A stretch of 64,000 nt of DNA from Streptomyces sp. 35G-GA-8 (GTDB lineage Bacteria > Actinomycetota > Actinomycetes > Streptomycetales > Streptomycetaceae), in NCBI RefSeq assembly GCF_023534745.1, contig NZ_JAMHJQ010000003.1, positions 404,652 through 468,651 on the forward strand, in the 5' to 3' direction. How positions within the stretch are numbered: the stretch's first letter is position 1; the number at the start of each line of letters is the position of its first letter. Position numbers and translations under genes: made by a program. This document shows positions 24,034-32,566 of this stretch, in pieces. The notes under the pieces were generated by a model. The model was not told the DNA's origin. It saw only the letters and a list, made by a program, of their open reading frames with translations, and ran no database searches.

Positions 24034-27000
24034 CAGTGCTCCCGCCCGCCCCGTGGTGTGCCGCGGCACGGCCCGTGGCCGGAGCGGTACGGGCCCCCGC
24101 CGGGACGTCCGCCGCCGGGCGGTTCCCGGGCGTCAGCCGCAGCGTCAGGATCTGGAAGGGCCGCAGCGCAATGCCGACCGAGCCGTTCTCGTACGGGCGC
24201 GCGGCGATCGGCTCCTCCAGGAGGTCCGTCTCGCACACCGACACCACCGGGAACGCGGCGGAGAGCGCCGTACGGGCCCGGCCGCCGCGCGACTCGTAGA
24301 GCCGTACGACCAGATCCCCCGAGCGGTCGTCGGCGAGCTTCACCGCCTCCACGATCACATCGGGATGGTCCACCGAGACCAGCGGCGGCGCGGCGGATCC
24401 GGCGGCACCCAAAGGCCCGGGACGCAGCGGCAGATTGACGGCGTACCCCTCGGCGATCGCCTCACCGATCCCGGCCCCGGGGCGTACCGCGTGCCTGAAG
24501 CGCTGCGGCCCCCGGTCGGCGTGCGGGTCCGGACTGTGCGCCGCGCGCAGCAGGGTGAGCCGTACGGTGGTGGTCGTGCCCGCGTCCTCGCGGGTGTGGC
24601 GCGAGACGTCATAGCCGTAGGTCGAGTCACCGGCGAACGCCACACCCCAGCCGTGCTCGCCCACATGGATCCAGCGGTGCGCCCAGAGCTCACAACGGGC
24701 CCCGCCCTCCCCGGAGTTCTCGTGTGTCGGGCGCGCGACATGGCCGAACTGGATCTCCGCGCCGCTGTGTTCGGCGTGCACGTCAAGCGGCCAGACCGCC
24801 TTGAGGAGAGTGTCACGCTCGCGCCAGTCGACCTCGGTGTCGATGGTGAGGGACCGGCCACCGGCGGTCAGCGAGAGCGTCTGCTCGATCGTGGACCTGC
24901 CGGTGCTCCGCACCACCCGGACGGCCGCCAACAGAGGCCCCCGGGCGCTCACTTCGACCGAGTCGGCCCGGTCGAGATCGTGGCACGCCGCACGGTGACG
25001 GGCGTCCAGGTTCCGGGCGCTCCAGCGCGGTGGGTCGTCGCGGTACAGCCGCAGCAGATTGCCCGCCGCTCCCGGCGCGACGGTCTCCCGGCCCGTGGCG
25101 AGGTCCAGCAGGGAGCGTACGAGCCCCTCGGTGTCGACATGGATCCGCAGCAGCCCGTTGTCCAGGAGCAGCCCGCCGCCGTCCGCGGGCCGTACGGTCA
25201 CGGGCGTGACTCCCGCGGTCCCGGGAACGACCGCACCACGGCCGAGGGCCGGCGCCTCGGCCAGTACGGCGACGCGTCCGTCGGCCAGCGGCTGACCGCC
25301 GGCGGCAGGCCGGTCCTGGTCCAGGACCACCACCTCGCGGCGCGCGAGCGGCCCCGCGTTGAAGACGGACACGCCGGTGGCGTCGCCACCGTCGGACGTT
25401 CCCACGGCCCGGCGGACCAGCCGCTCCAGACGGCGGTGGACCTCGCGGTAAAGCTGCTCGGCCTCGTGGTGCGCCCAGGCGGTCGAGGTGCCGGACAGCA
25501 GATCGTGGCCCTGCTGGAGCAGCACCTTCTTCCACAGGGTGTCGAGCTCGTCGTACGGATAGGGGACGCCGTCCCGGACGGCGGCGGTCGCCGACCACAA
25601 CTCGGCCTCGCGCAGCAGCGATTCGGCGCGGCGGTTACCGCGCTTGGTACGCGCCTGGCTGGTGTAGGTGCCGTGATGGGACTCCGGGCGGAACTCACCG
25701 CGCCACACCGGTGCGTCCGGACGCGTGTGGAGGACATCCCGGAAGAAGTGCGCGGGATGCCGGCTCCCGACGCGTGGCGAGCCCTCCAGATCGGCCAGCC
25801 GGCGGGCGCGCTCCAGTGTCTCGCGGGTGGGGCCGTGACCGTCGGGGCCGCCGAGGGGCAGCAGGGAGCGGGCGGCTGCGCCCTGACCGGCGAACTCGCC
25901 TGCGGCGTCGGCCAGTTCCCCGCCCGACAGGTCGCCCGCGGCGAGAGTGGAGCCGGGCGGGAAGTGGCTCAGGACGCGGGTGCCGTCGATGCCCTCCCAC
26001 CAGAAAGTGTGGTGGGGTACGGGGCCGGAGTTCTCCGCGAGGAACCAGCGGGCCCCGGCGAGCACCGCCAACTGCGGAAAAGCGGCGCTCAGTCCCGATC
26101 CACCGGGCAGCCAGGCACCGTCGGTGTCGGTGCCCAGCTCGGCGCGGTAGAAGCGACGGCCATGGACGAACTGGCGGGCCAGCGCCTCGCCGCCGGGCAG
26201 ATTTCCGTCGGGCTCGGCCCACATGCCGCCGACCGGGACCCAGTTGCCGTCGGCGACGGACTTGCGCACCCGCTCGAAGACATGCGGATGGCGGTCCTTC
26301 AGCCAGGCGTACCGCTGGGCGGCGGGCGCGACGAGGTGGAGCTCCGGGTACTCCTCGGCCAGCGCGGTCATGGTGCTGAAGGCGCGGGCGGTCTCGCGTA
26401 CGGACTCGCGCGCCGGTCCCAGCCGGGCCGCTCCCAGCGGCGCGCGGCCGACGGCGGCGACGGTGTGCGCGGACTCGTGTGCGCGACGGGTCAGTACGGG
26501 GGAGAGGATCCGCCGGGCATGCGCGGCGGTCCCGGCGACATCGCGGGGATCGACGGCGTCCACGGCCTCTTCGAGCGCCCGCAGGATCGCGTACCGACGG
26601 GGCAGCCCCGCCGGGAGCGCGAGCATCAGACCGTCCAGGACATCGATGTCATGGATCAACTGCCAGATGCCCTCGTCGCGTACGGCGAGATCGGCGCGGA
26701 GCAACCGGTACAAGGGCTCGTCCCCCGCGGTGACCGGGTCCCCGTACCGCGCGCCGGCGCCGGTGGCCGGGTCGATCGGCGGATTGGCGGCGGCCTCGAC
26801 GAACAGCAGGACGGGCTCGCCGCCGCCCGCCCGTGCCGACACCTTCATGGACCGGTGCCGCCGGTGCAGCCCCTGGAGAGGGATGCCGTGCGCGTCATGG
26901 ACGAGCCCCACGGCACGGCTCTCCGTGTCGAGGTCCCCGGAGCCGGAGCCGGAGCCGGAGCCGAAACCGAGGTCGAAGACCGCCTCCACCCGCTCACCCG

Positions 27001-27244
27001 CCCAGCGCTGCGGGACGGTGGCCTGGACCTGGAACCAACTGGTGGACCAGGGACGGCCCCAGGAATCGCCCACGAAGAACGGTGTGTAGTCGGCCCGGAG
27101 CGCCACATCGACCGGCACCGGCTCCCCGGGGATGTGCCAGGCACCGATATCCATCGGAAGCCGCTCGGTGTAGAGCGCGGGACGCAAGCGGGCGGCGAGG
27201 AAATGACTGATCCGCGCCTCTCCGGACTTCCTGCGGTCATACAT
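24026..27244 (-). CDS. GH38 alpha-mannosidase homologue with substituted active site (probable pseudoenzyme)
   Basis: A 1072-residue, full-length GH38-type protein: N-terminal domain, catalytic-like barrel (~255-440), helical region with KKVLLQQGHDLLSGTS, and the long beta C-terminus. Sequence flanking the active site is well kept (AFSTMTALAEEYPELHLVAP; GGMWAEPDGNLPGGEALARQ; HHTFWWEGIDGTRV). The metal site normally reading GHAHIDxAWLWP is GRAPLGAARLGP (266-277), so both zinc ligands are gone (Pro269, Gly271). The nucleophile motif WLPDxFG is WLPGGSG, with Gly381 in place of Asp. The frame is continuous, so these are substitutions, not a frameshift. GGAAGG lies seven bases before ATG 27244, with a near-consensus promoter. 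Translationally coupled to the ROK fusion. A binding or sensing role is inferred. Confidence 0.85.
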   Translation of the reverse strand: MYDRRKSGEARISHFLAARLRPALYTERLPMDIGAWHIPGEPVPVDVALRADYTPFFVGDSWGRPWSTSWFQVQATVPQRWAGERVEAVFDLGFGSGSGSGSGDLDTESRAVGLVHDAHGIPLQGLHRRHRSMKVSARAGGGEPVLLFVEAAANPPIDPATGAGARYGDPVTAGDEPLYRLLRADLAVRDEGIWQLIHDIDVLDGLMLALPAGLPRRYAILRALEEAVDAVDPRDVAGTAAHARRILSPVLTRRAHESAHTVAAVGRAPLGAARLGPARESVRETARAFSTMTALAEEYPELHLVAPAAQRYAWLKDRHPHVFERVRKSVADGNWVPVGGMWAEPDGNLPGGEALARQFVHGRRFYRAELGTDTDGAWLPGGSGLSAAFPQLAVLAGARWFLAENSGPVPHHTFWWEGIDGTRVLSHFPPGSTLAAGDLSGGELADAAGEFAGQGAAARSLLPLGGPDGHGPTRETLERARRLADLEGSPRVGSRHPAHFFRDVLHTRPDAPVWRGEFRPESHHGTYTSQARTKRGNRRAESLLREAELWSATAAVRDGVPYPYDELDTLWKKVLLQQGHDLLSGTSTAWAHHEAEQLYREVHRRLERLVRRAVGTSDGGDATGVSVFNAGPLARREVVVLDQDRPAAGGQPLADGRVAVLAEAPALGRGAVVPGTAGVTPVTVRPADGGGLLLDNGLLRIHVDTEGLVRSLLDLATGRETVAPGAAGNLLRLYRDDPPRWSARNLDARHRAACHDLDRADSVEVSARGPLLAAVRVVRSTGRSTIEQTLSLTAGGRSLTIDTEVDWRERDTLLKAVWPLDVHAEHSGAEIQFGHVARPTHENSGEGGARCELWAHRWIHVGEHGWGVAFAGDSTYGYDVSRHTREDAGTTTTVRLTLLRAAHSPDPHADRGPQRFRHAVRPGAGIGEAIAEGYAVNLPLRPGPLGAAGSAAPPLVSVDHPDVIVEAVKLADDRSGDLVVRLYESRGGRARTALSAAFPVVSVCETDLLEEPIAARPYENGSVGIALRPFQILTLRLTPGNRPAADVPAGARTAPATGRAAAHHGAGGSTGA
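26937..26964 (-). repeat. Hexanucleotide repeat inside the GH38-like gene
   Basis: Four perfect CCGGAG units plus a partial one encode an alternating Gly-Ser run (about residues 93-103). It keeps the frame and probably forms a flexible loop of variable length. Confidence 0.7.
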
Positions 27245-27275
27245 GGGCGGCCCTTCCTGTCCAGCCAGTAACCGC

Positions 27276-27304
27276 CATGTAAAACCAGGTGTGTTATCAA
27301 GTCA
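27276..27304 (-). promoter_or_regulatory. Promoter of the GH38-like/ROK-fusion operon
   Basis: On the minus strand, TTGACT (27299-27304), 17 bases, then TTACAT (27276-27281). This is a good match to the HrdB-type consensus and leaves a leader of about 25 bases before ATG 27244. Confidence 0.6.
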
Positions 27305-27414
27305 ACGGCTTTGCCTCTTCGTTCTTCTTCCTGGTGGTGATGGCCCGCCCGGATAATGTCAGGCCAATTAATTGACGATTCGCGAAGCCACTGGAAAGTT
27401 GGTGAATTGACAAG

Positions 27415-27432
27415 CCGGTGCATTGACACCGG
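27415..27432 (-). terminator. Hairpin downstream of the Gfo/Idh/MocA gene
   Basis: CCGGTG (27415-27420), CATTGA loop, CACCGG (27427-27432), eight bases beyond the minus-strand stop. Short stem, so a weak terminator. ATTGAC recurs at 27371, 27405 and 27422 around it. Confidence 0.4.
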
Positions 27433-27439
27433 TCGGCGC

Positions 27440-28519
27440 TCAGTGCCGTACCGGCTCCGGCCTGACGCTGCAGCTCTCCACCGGGAGCGCCCTGCCTTCC
27501 CGCGCCGAGTCGAGCAGCGTCAGCATGATGTCGAGGACATGGCGCGCCAGTTCGGCGGACGCCCGGTGCGGGCGGCCACCGGCCAGTGACTCGGCCAGAT
27601 CCGCGAGCCCGGTGCCGCGCCCCGCTCCCAGATATCCGGCCGTGACCGGCAGCGCCTCCCACGCGCCGGTGCCCCGGTGCAGTTCGACCGTTCCGTCGAA
27701 TCCGTTGGGGTCGGGGAGGGAGAGCGAGGCTTCGGTGCCGTGCACCTCGATACGCGGCAGCCGGGCGGCCTGGATGTCGAAGCTCATCACCAGGGTGGTG
27801 AGGGCGCCATTGGCGTGCCGCAGCACCCCCGTGACATGGGTGTCGACCTCCACCGCGAACCGTTCACCGGCCCGCGGCCCGCTGCCGATCTCCCGTTCGG
27901 CCCGGGGCCGGGATCCCGCACCGGTGACCGTGATGACGGGGCCCAGCAGATGCACGAGCGCCGAGAGGTAGTAGGGACCCATGTCGAGCAGCGGGCCGCC
28001 GCCCCGCCGGTAGTAGAACTCGGGGTCCTGGTGCCAGCGTTCATGGCCGGCCGTGGTCATGAAGGCGGTCGCGGCGACCGGCGTGCCGATGAGCCCGTCG
28101 TCGACCGCCTTGCGCGCCGTCTGGACGCCCGTACCGAGCACGGTGTCGGGCGCGCAGCCGATCCGCAGCCCGCCCGCCTCGCCCGCGGCCAGCATCCGGT
28201 CCGCCTCCGCGCGCGTGGCGGCCAGCGGCTTCTCCCCGTACACATGCTTGCCCGCGGCGAGTGCGGCCAGGGCGACCTCGGCATGGACCGCCGGGATCGT
28301 CAGATTGAGCACGGCGTCCACATCGGGGCGTGCCACCAGCTTGTCCACCGAGCCGACGACCGCCACTCCCGGCACCCGGGCGGCGACCGTCGCGGCGCGA
28401 TCCTGGTCGAGATCCGTGACGGCCGTCAGCGTGACGTTCTCCAGCCGTTCCAGTGTGTCCAGATAGGCGCCGCTGATCCTGCCCGCGCCCACCATGCCGA
28501 TCCTCAGCGGCTCGCCCAC
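27440..28519 (-). CDS. Gfo/Idh/MocA-family oxidoreductase
   Basis: A 359-residue NAD(P)-dependent sugar oxidoreductase. The Rossmann motif GMVGAGRISGAYL opens the protein; the catalytic-site GEKPLA lysine follows strand 5; the second domain carries FYYRRGGGPLLDMGPYYLSALVHLLG, typical of the family. These enzymes oxidise or epimerise sugar rings or inositols; the substrate cannot be read. The start GTG 28519 lies inside the end of the ThuA gene (16-base overlap), so the two are translationally coupled and probably catalyse or accompany consecutive steps. The promoter is upstream of thuA and shares an element with the ABC-transporter promoter. Confidence 0.9.
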   Translation of the reverse strand: MGEPLRIGMVGAGRISGAYLDTLERLENVTLTAVTDLDQDRAATVAARVPGVAVVGSVDKLVARPDVDAVLNLTIPAVHAEVALAALAAGKHVYGEKPLAATRAEADRMLAAGEAGGLRIGCAPDTVLGTGVQTARKAVDDGLIGTPVAATAFMTTAGHERWHQDPEFYYRRGGGPLLDMGPYYLSALVHLLGPVITVTGAGSRPRAEREIGSGPRAGERFAVEVDTHVTGVLRHANGALTTLVMSFDIQAARLPRIEVHGTEASLSLPDPNGFDGTVELHRGTGAWEALPVTAGYLGAGRGTGLADLAESLAGGRPHRASAELARHVLDIMLTLLDSAREGRALPVESCSVRPEPVRH

Positions 28520-29172
28520 AGCAGTCCCCTCTCGGTGAGCACCCGTACCTCGGGCACATCGAAGTCGTCCGGTTTATGGCCGATGGCGGAGACGAAGATC
28601 CGCCCCTCGCCCCATGTCCTGGTCCAGACGGCAGGCATCGTGACCGGCCGCGCCCGCTCCTCGTCGGCCGCGAACTCCGTGGTCGCCAGGACCTCGATCA
28701 GCGGGTCGGTGGCCAGCCAGTACTTCTCCGTATGGACCTGGAAGTCGCTCAGTCCGGCGATCACCGGATGGTCGGCGCGCTCCGTGACCAGCGTGACGGT
28801 GTGGTCGGAGAAACCCGGCGGATGCATCAGGAACTGGCCGCCGGTGAGCAGCTGGTAGCCGACATCGCCCCGGAAGGAGTCCACGATCCCGCCGTGCCAG
28901 CCGGCCAGTCCGGTGCCGGCCCGGACCGCCGCGGTGAGTCCGGCGCTCTGCTCGGCGGTGATCTCGCCCATCGTCCAGCACTGGACCACGAGATCCGTGG
29001 CGGCGAGGAGTTCGGCGTCCGTGTAGACGTCCAGGGTGTCGGAGATCCGGATGTCGAAGCCGCGGTCGCGGAGGAAGGGCAGGAACAGTTCCGTGATCGC
29101 CGTGGGCTGGTGTCCCTCCCAGCCGCCACGGACCACCAGGGCCTTCCTGGCGTCGGATGTCTCGGACGTCAT
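28504..29172 (-). CDS. ThuA-domain protein
   Basis: A ~222-residue ThuA-family protein with a class-I glutamine-amidotransferase-like fold: LVVRGGWEGHQPTAI at the first strand, DLVVQCWTMGEIT, GTGLAGWHGGIVDSF and LVTERADHPVIAGLSDF. ThuA proteins accompany sugar catabolism clusters; rhizobial ThuA with the dehydrogenase ThuB takes part in 3-keto-disaccharide metabolism. Coupling here to a Gfo/Idh/MocA gene follows the same ThuA-oxidoreductase theme. ATG 29172 is favoured over a start ten codons earlier because it removes an unlike Arg-rich tail. Promoter TTGACA-18-TACGTT lies about 86 bases upstream. Confidence 0.85.
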   Translation of the reverse strand: MTSETSDARKALVVRGGWEGHQPTAITELFLPFLRDRGFDIRISDTLDVYTDAELLAATDLVVQCWTMGEITAEQSAGLTAAVRAGTGLAGWHGGIVDSFRGDVGYQLLTGGQFLMHPPGFSDHTVTLVTERADHPVIAGLSDFQVHTEKYWLATDPLIEVLATTEFAADEERARPVTMPAVWTRTWGEGRIFVSAIGHKPDDFDVPEVRVLTERGLLWASR

Positions 29173-29235
29173 GGTCGTTGCACGCTCCCATCGGCGTTGC
29201 ACGGCAGAGGCCAGCGAACTTCGCTGTACGGATGA

Positions 29236-29246
29236 CCGAATGGCGT
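29236..29246 (+). promoter_or_regulatory. Shared 11-base element, thuA side
   Basis: CCGAATGGCGT on the plus strand (ACGCCATTCGG in the direction of thuA transcription). It begins 11 bases after the -10 box, exactly as in the ABC-transporter promoter. Candidate operator for the adjacent IclR regulator. Confidence 0.6.
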
Positions 29247-29257
29247 ACCGTCACCCG

Positions 29258-29287
29258 AACGTATGAAGAGGGAGATCTATTTGTCAA
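29258..29287 (-). promoter_or_regulatory. Promoter of the thuA-gfo operon
   Basis: On the minus strand, TTGACA (29282-29287), 18 bases, TACGTT (29258-29263); near-consensus HrdB-type. ATTTG/CAAAT arms (29279-29283, 29297-29301) flank the -35 box. Confidence 0.65.
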
Positions 29288-29317
29288 CGACTCTACCAAA
29301 TGGTCGGCCGTACGAGG

Positions 29318-30112
29318 TCAGTGCTGGCCGAGCCGTTTGAGCAGAGTCCGCAGCGAGTGGGCCGCCTCGGTGACCGCGAGGGCGATCTCCTCCGCGCGGG
29401 CGTCGTCCATCCGGCTCTTGGGCGCCGAGCAGCTGATCGCGTCGCCGCCGCCGTTGCCGGTGCCGAGCGCCACGGCCACACAGCGGATGTCCGGCGAGTT
29501 CTCCCCGTCATCCATCGCCCACCCGCGCAGCCGCGCCTCTGCCAACTGGCTCAGCAGTTCGTCGGGGTCGGTCACGGTGTCCGGAGTGAGGCTTTCCAGC
29601 GGCCAGTTGAGCCGCATCCTGACCTCGGCCGCTTCATAGAGGGAGAGCATCGCCTTGCCCAGCGCGGTCGCGTGCGCGGGCAGCCGGCGGCCCACCGCCG
29701 AGTACATCCGCAGAGCATGCCGGGACTCGCGTTTGGCCAGGTAGACGACGTCCGTACCATCGAGCCTGCCCAGGTGCACCGACTCGCCCGTCTCCTCGGC
29801 CAGGGTGTCGAGCACCGGGCCCGCGAGGCTCGCGACATCGTCGCCCTCCAGATAGGCCGTGCCCGTCAACAGGGCCTTGAGGCCGAGGCTGTAGCGGGTG
29901 CCCGACGGATCCAGATCCACCCAGCGGCGCGCCTCCATCGTGCGGAGGATCGCGTGCAGACTGCTCTTGGGCACGGCCATCGTGCCGGCCAGCTCGGCGA
30001 GCGAGAGCCGGGCGCCCTCCGCGCCCAGCAGTTCGAGCACTTCAAGCACCCGGGCCGCGGACTTGACCTCTTCGGGCTTGCGCCCCCGCGCTGCTGCTGC
30101 CACCGATTCCAC
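29318..30112 (-). CDS. IclR-family transcriptional regulator
   Basis: A ~264-residue regulator. The N-terminal winged helix reads SAARVLEVLELLGAEGARLSLAELAGTMAVPKSSLHAILRTME, followed by the GAF-like IclR effector domain with ESVHLGRLDGTDVVYLAK, LPAHATALGKAML and RGWAMDDGENSPDIRCVA. GTG 30112 follows GGAGG (spacing four bases); GTG 30103 is an alternative. It lies between the thuA-gfo operon and the divergent ABC-transporter operon, whose promoters share an 11-base element at identical position, so it is the natural candidate regulator of both. Its effector is probably the transported sugar or an intermediate. Confidence 0.88.
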   Translation of the reverse strand: MESVAAAARGRKPEEVKSAARVLEVLELLGAEGARLSLAELAGTMAVPKSSLHAILRTMEARRWVDLDPSGTRYSLGLKALLTGTAYLEGDDVASLAGPVLDTLAEETGESVHLGRLDGTDVVYLAKRESRHALRMYSAVGRRLPAHATALGKAMLSLYEAAEVRMRLNWPLESLTPDTVTDPDELLSQLAEARLRGWAMDDGENSPDIRCVAVALGTGNGGGDAISCSAPKSRMDDARAEEIALAVTEAAHSLRTLLKRLGQH

Positions 30113-30177
30113 GGAACCTCCGCTTCTCGTACCGGTGCCCCTCGGCGAACCGGTCGGCACGAATCTCGACGTGCGTC

Positions 30178-30206
30178 TTGACGCTATATCACCCCAACCA
30201 TAAGTT
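30178..30206 (+). promoter_or_regulatory. Promoter of the sugar ABC-transporter operon
   Basis: TTGACG (30178-30183), 17 bases, TAAGTT (30201-30206), about 54 bases upstream of the start. GTTCAG (30204-30209) and CTGAAC (30233-30238) form long-spaced inverted arms around the shared element. Confidence 0.65.
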
Positions 30207-30217
30207 CAGTCACTCCA

Positions 30218-30228
30218 ACGCCATTCGG
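30218..30228 (-). promoter_or_regulatory. Shared 11-base element, transporter side
   Basis: ACGCCATTCGG in the direction of transcription, starting 11 bases after the -10 box. It is identical in sequence and spacing to the element in the thuA promoter; further matches (GTTC before, and C, TC, G and AC after) flank both copies. Confidence 0.6.
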
Positions 30229-30260
30229 CCTTCTGAACGGTTGACCCTTAGGTAGGGGCC

Positions 30261-31649
30261 ATGCGTATACCTATGTCGAGGAATGTCCGGCTCGCGGCGG
30301 TCGCCATCGCCACGGCGCTCTCGCTGACCACTCTCGCCGCCTGCGGCGGCTCCTCCGACTCCGGAGGGAAGTCCGCCTCGCTGGAGATGTGGACCTTCAA
30401 GCAGTCCCATGTCGGCGCGTTGCGCAACGCCGCCGCCGAGTTCAAGAAGCAGACGGGCATCTCGGTCACGGTCGAGGCCTACACACCCGACGACGCCTAC
30501 ACCACCAAGGTGCAGAGCGCGGCGAAGACCGGCGATCTGCCGGATGTGCTGGAAGTGCACTCCGACGGCGAGGACCGGGTCTTCGGCGCGGCGGGGATCG
30601 TCTCCGACCTCGCCGGTGACTTCACCGGCGAGTGGGCCGGCCGTATCCAGGAGCCCGTCAGGGAGTCCGGACTCGTCACCGACCAGCGGTTCAAGGACTC
30701 GCTGCCGGAGACCGCCAGGGACAACGGCATCGAGAAGGGCGCCCGCTACAGCGTGCCGCTCACCGTGGGCACCTTCGGGATCGTCTACGCCAACAAGAAG
30801 ATGCTCGCCGAGGCGGGCATCACCGAGCCCCCGGCCGACTGGGCGGGCTTCCTGGACGCGCTGAAGCGGACCACCGCCAAGAACCCGAGGACCGGCGGTA
30901 TGTCGCTCGGCCTCAAGGTCCAGGCCACCGGTCTGACCTGGGTCCTCCAGCCACTGGCCTTCAGCCAGCTCGGACAGCGGGGGTACGAGGCCCTGTTCGG
31001 CAAGGACCCGGCCGCCGACTTCGGCTCGCCCAGCGGCGTCAAGGTGCTGAGCATGTACGACCAGCTCACCCCGTACTGGATGCCGGGCACCCAGTCCCTC
31101 ACCATCGACCAGGCGGACCAGGCCTTCGCACAGGGCAAGTCGGCCTTCAACGTCGGCGGCACCTTCACCCTCGCCTTCCTCAAGCAGAACGGGATGGACC
31201 CCGACGACGTGTTCGCGTTCGGACTGCCCTCCCCGAAGGACGGCGCCGTCCCCGACCGCGCGCTCGGCCCGCTCGCGCTGACCAGCCTCAGCGTCGCCGC
31301 CACCACCGAGCAGCCCGACAACGCCAAGAAATGGCTGGAGTTCCTGTCCGGCAAGGACGTCGCCGCGCGCTTTGCCAAGGACGCCTCCGACGTCCCGGCC
31401 ACCGAACTCGGCGCCGACTCCGCCGCCGTACTCGGCCCGGCGCTCTCCGCCATGGTCGACAGCTTCAAGGGCACCGCGCAGAACACCTACGACCCGAGCC
31501 GCGGCAACGAGTTCCGCGCGCCGGGCTACGAGCAGGACGACGCGGGCGCGATCCTCGCCGATCTCACCCCGCTCGGGCAGCAGACCGTCGAGCAGACGGC
31601 GAAGAAGCTGCGCGAACTCAACGCCTCCTACTGGGCGGCGGCGCGGTGA
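30261..31649 (+). CDS. Extracellular sugar-binding lipoprotein of an ABC transporter
   Basis: A 462-residue family-1 solute-binding lipoprotein. The signal ends with lipobox LTTLAACGG (acylated Cys28). The mature protein has the classic start LEMWTFKQSHVGALRNAAAEF, then DVLEVHSDGEDRVFG, VPLTVGTFGIVYANKKMLAEAG and the later AFAQGKSAFNVGGTFTLAFL segment that closes the ligand cleft. It captures an oligosaccharide or sugar derivative outside the membrane and delivers it to the two permeases encoded next. GGTAGGGG lies just upstream of ATG 30261. The stop overlaps the GTG of the next gene. Confidence 0.92.
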   Translation: MRIPMSRNVRLAAVAIATALSLTTLAACGGSSDSGGKSASLEMWTFKQSHVGALRNAAAEFKKQTGISVTVEAYTPDDAYTTKVQSAAKTGDLPDVLEVHSDGEDRVFGAAGIVSDLAGDFTGEWAGRIQEPVRESGLVTDQRFKDSLPETARDNGIEKGARYSVPLTVGTFGIVYANKKMLAEAGITEPPADWAGFLDALKRTTAKNPRTGGMSLGLKVQATGLTWVLQPLAFSQLGQRGYEALFGKDPAADFGSPSGVKVLSMYDQLTPYWMPGTQSLTIDQADQAFAQGKSAFNVGGTFTLAFLKQNGMDPDDVFAFGLPSPKDGAVPDRALGPLALTSLSVAATTEQPDNAKKWLEFLSGKDVAARFAKDASDVPATELGADSAAVLGPALSAMVDSFKGTAQNTYDPSRGNEFRAPGYEQDDAGAILADLTPLGQQTVEQTAKKLRELNASYWAAAR

Positions 31650-32566
31650 CGACGGCTCCCCGCCGGCGCATCCGACCGTACGAGACGCTCACCGGGTACC
31701 TCTTCGTCGGCCCGGCGGTGGTCCTGTTCTGTGTGATGGGTCTGTACACCGTCGGATACGGCTTCGCGCTCAGCTTCGCGACCTGGAACGGCTTCACCCC
31801 GAACTGGACCTGGGTCGGCCTGGACAACTACGCCGATCTGCTGTGGCGCAGCCCGGTCTACGCCCCGCGAGTACGGCACGCGGCGGTCAACACCCTCTGG
31901 GTGATGATCGCCGCCCCCGCCCTCACCGTCGCGGTCTCCTTTCCGCTGGCCGTGCTGCTCAACCAGGTCAAGCGCTTCCAGTCGGTGCTGCGCTCGGTGT
32001 ACTTCCTGCCCTATGTGACCAGCGGGATCGCGGTCTTCTTCGCCTGGCAGTACATCCTCCAGCCGGACGGGGCGATCAACTTCCTCCTCGACGGTCTGGG
32101 GCTCGGCTCCCTCCAGCAGCCGCAGGGCTGGCTCGGCAATCCGGCCACCGCCATGCCCACCATGATCGTGGTCACGGTCTGGGGCCATGTTCCGGTCGCG
32201 ATGCTGCTGTATCTCACCGGTCTGCAAGGGATCGACCGCAGTGTGCTGGAGGCCGCCGAACTGGACGGCGCCGGCTGGTGGCGCACCAACGCCTCGGTGG
32301 TCTGGCCACTGGTACGTCCCATCACCGCCATCGTCCTGCTGCTCAATCTGCGTGAATCGCTCCAGGGCTTCCAGACCTTCCTGGTGATGACGAACGGCGG
32401 GCCCGGTGACCACACCAATGTGCTGGGCCTGGAGGCGTACCGCTTGGCGTTCCTCAAGAACCTCGCGCCCACCCTGGGGCTCGCCAGCGCGCTCGGCTGG
32501 ATCCTGTTCGCCGTCGCGCTGGTCCTCGCCCTGATCAATCTGCGAGCGCTGCGGAGCAGAACATGA
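31646..32566 (+). CDS. Sugar ABC transporter permease (MalF type)
   Basis: A 306-residue inner-membrane permease with about six helices. It starts at GTG 31646, overlapping the binding-protein stop (GTGA). The family EAA loop reads LEAAELDGAGWWRTNASVVWPLVRP, where the ATPase docks; the C-terminal half includes TNGGPGDHTNVLGLEAYRLAF, a conserved MalF-type segment. It pairs with the next permease to form the channel. No ATPase gene is present, so a shared ATPase of the MsiK type, as known in other streptomycetes, is likely. Confidence 0.92.
   Translation: MTTAPRRRIRPYETLTGYLFVGPAVVLFCVMGLYTVGYGFALSFATWNGFTPNWTWVGLDNYADLLWRSPVYAPRVRHAAVNTLWVMIAAPALTVAVSFPLAVLLNQVKRFQSVLRSVYFLPYVTSGIAVFFAWQYILQPDGAINFLLDGLGLGSLQQPQGWLGNPATAMPTMIVVTVWGHVPVAMLLYLTGLQGIDRSVLEAAELDGAGWWRTNASVVWPLVRPITAIVLLLNLRESLQGFQTFLVMTNGGPGDHTNVLGLEAYRLAFLKNLAPTLGLASALGWILFAVALVLALINLRALRSRT

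Noticed and set aside
24026-27244. Loss of GH38 motifs caused by frameshift or sequencing error
   Set aside because: Conserved blocks before and after both motifs remain in the same frame, and codon choice between them stays normal, so point substitutions explain the change better.
23318-27271. A very long open frame (about 1317 codons) on the plus strand across the ROK-fusion and GH38-like genes
   Set aside because: It is antisense to two well-supported genes; high GC makes stop codons rare in such frames, and the product is Arg/Gly/Pro-rich without domains.
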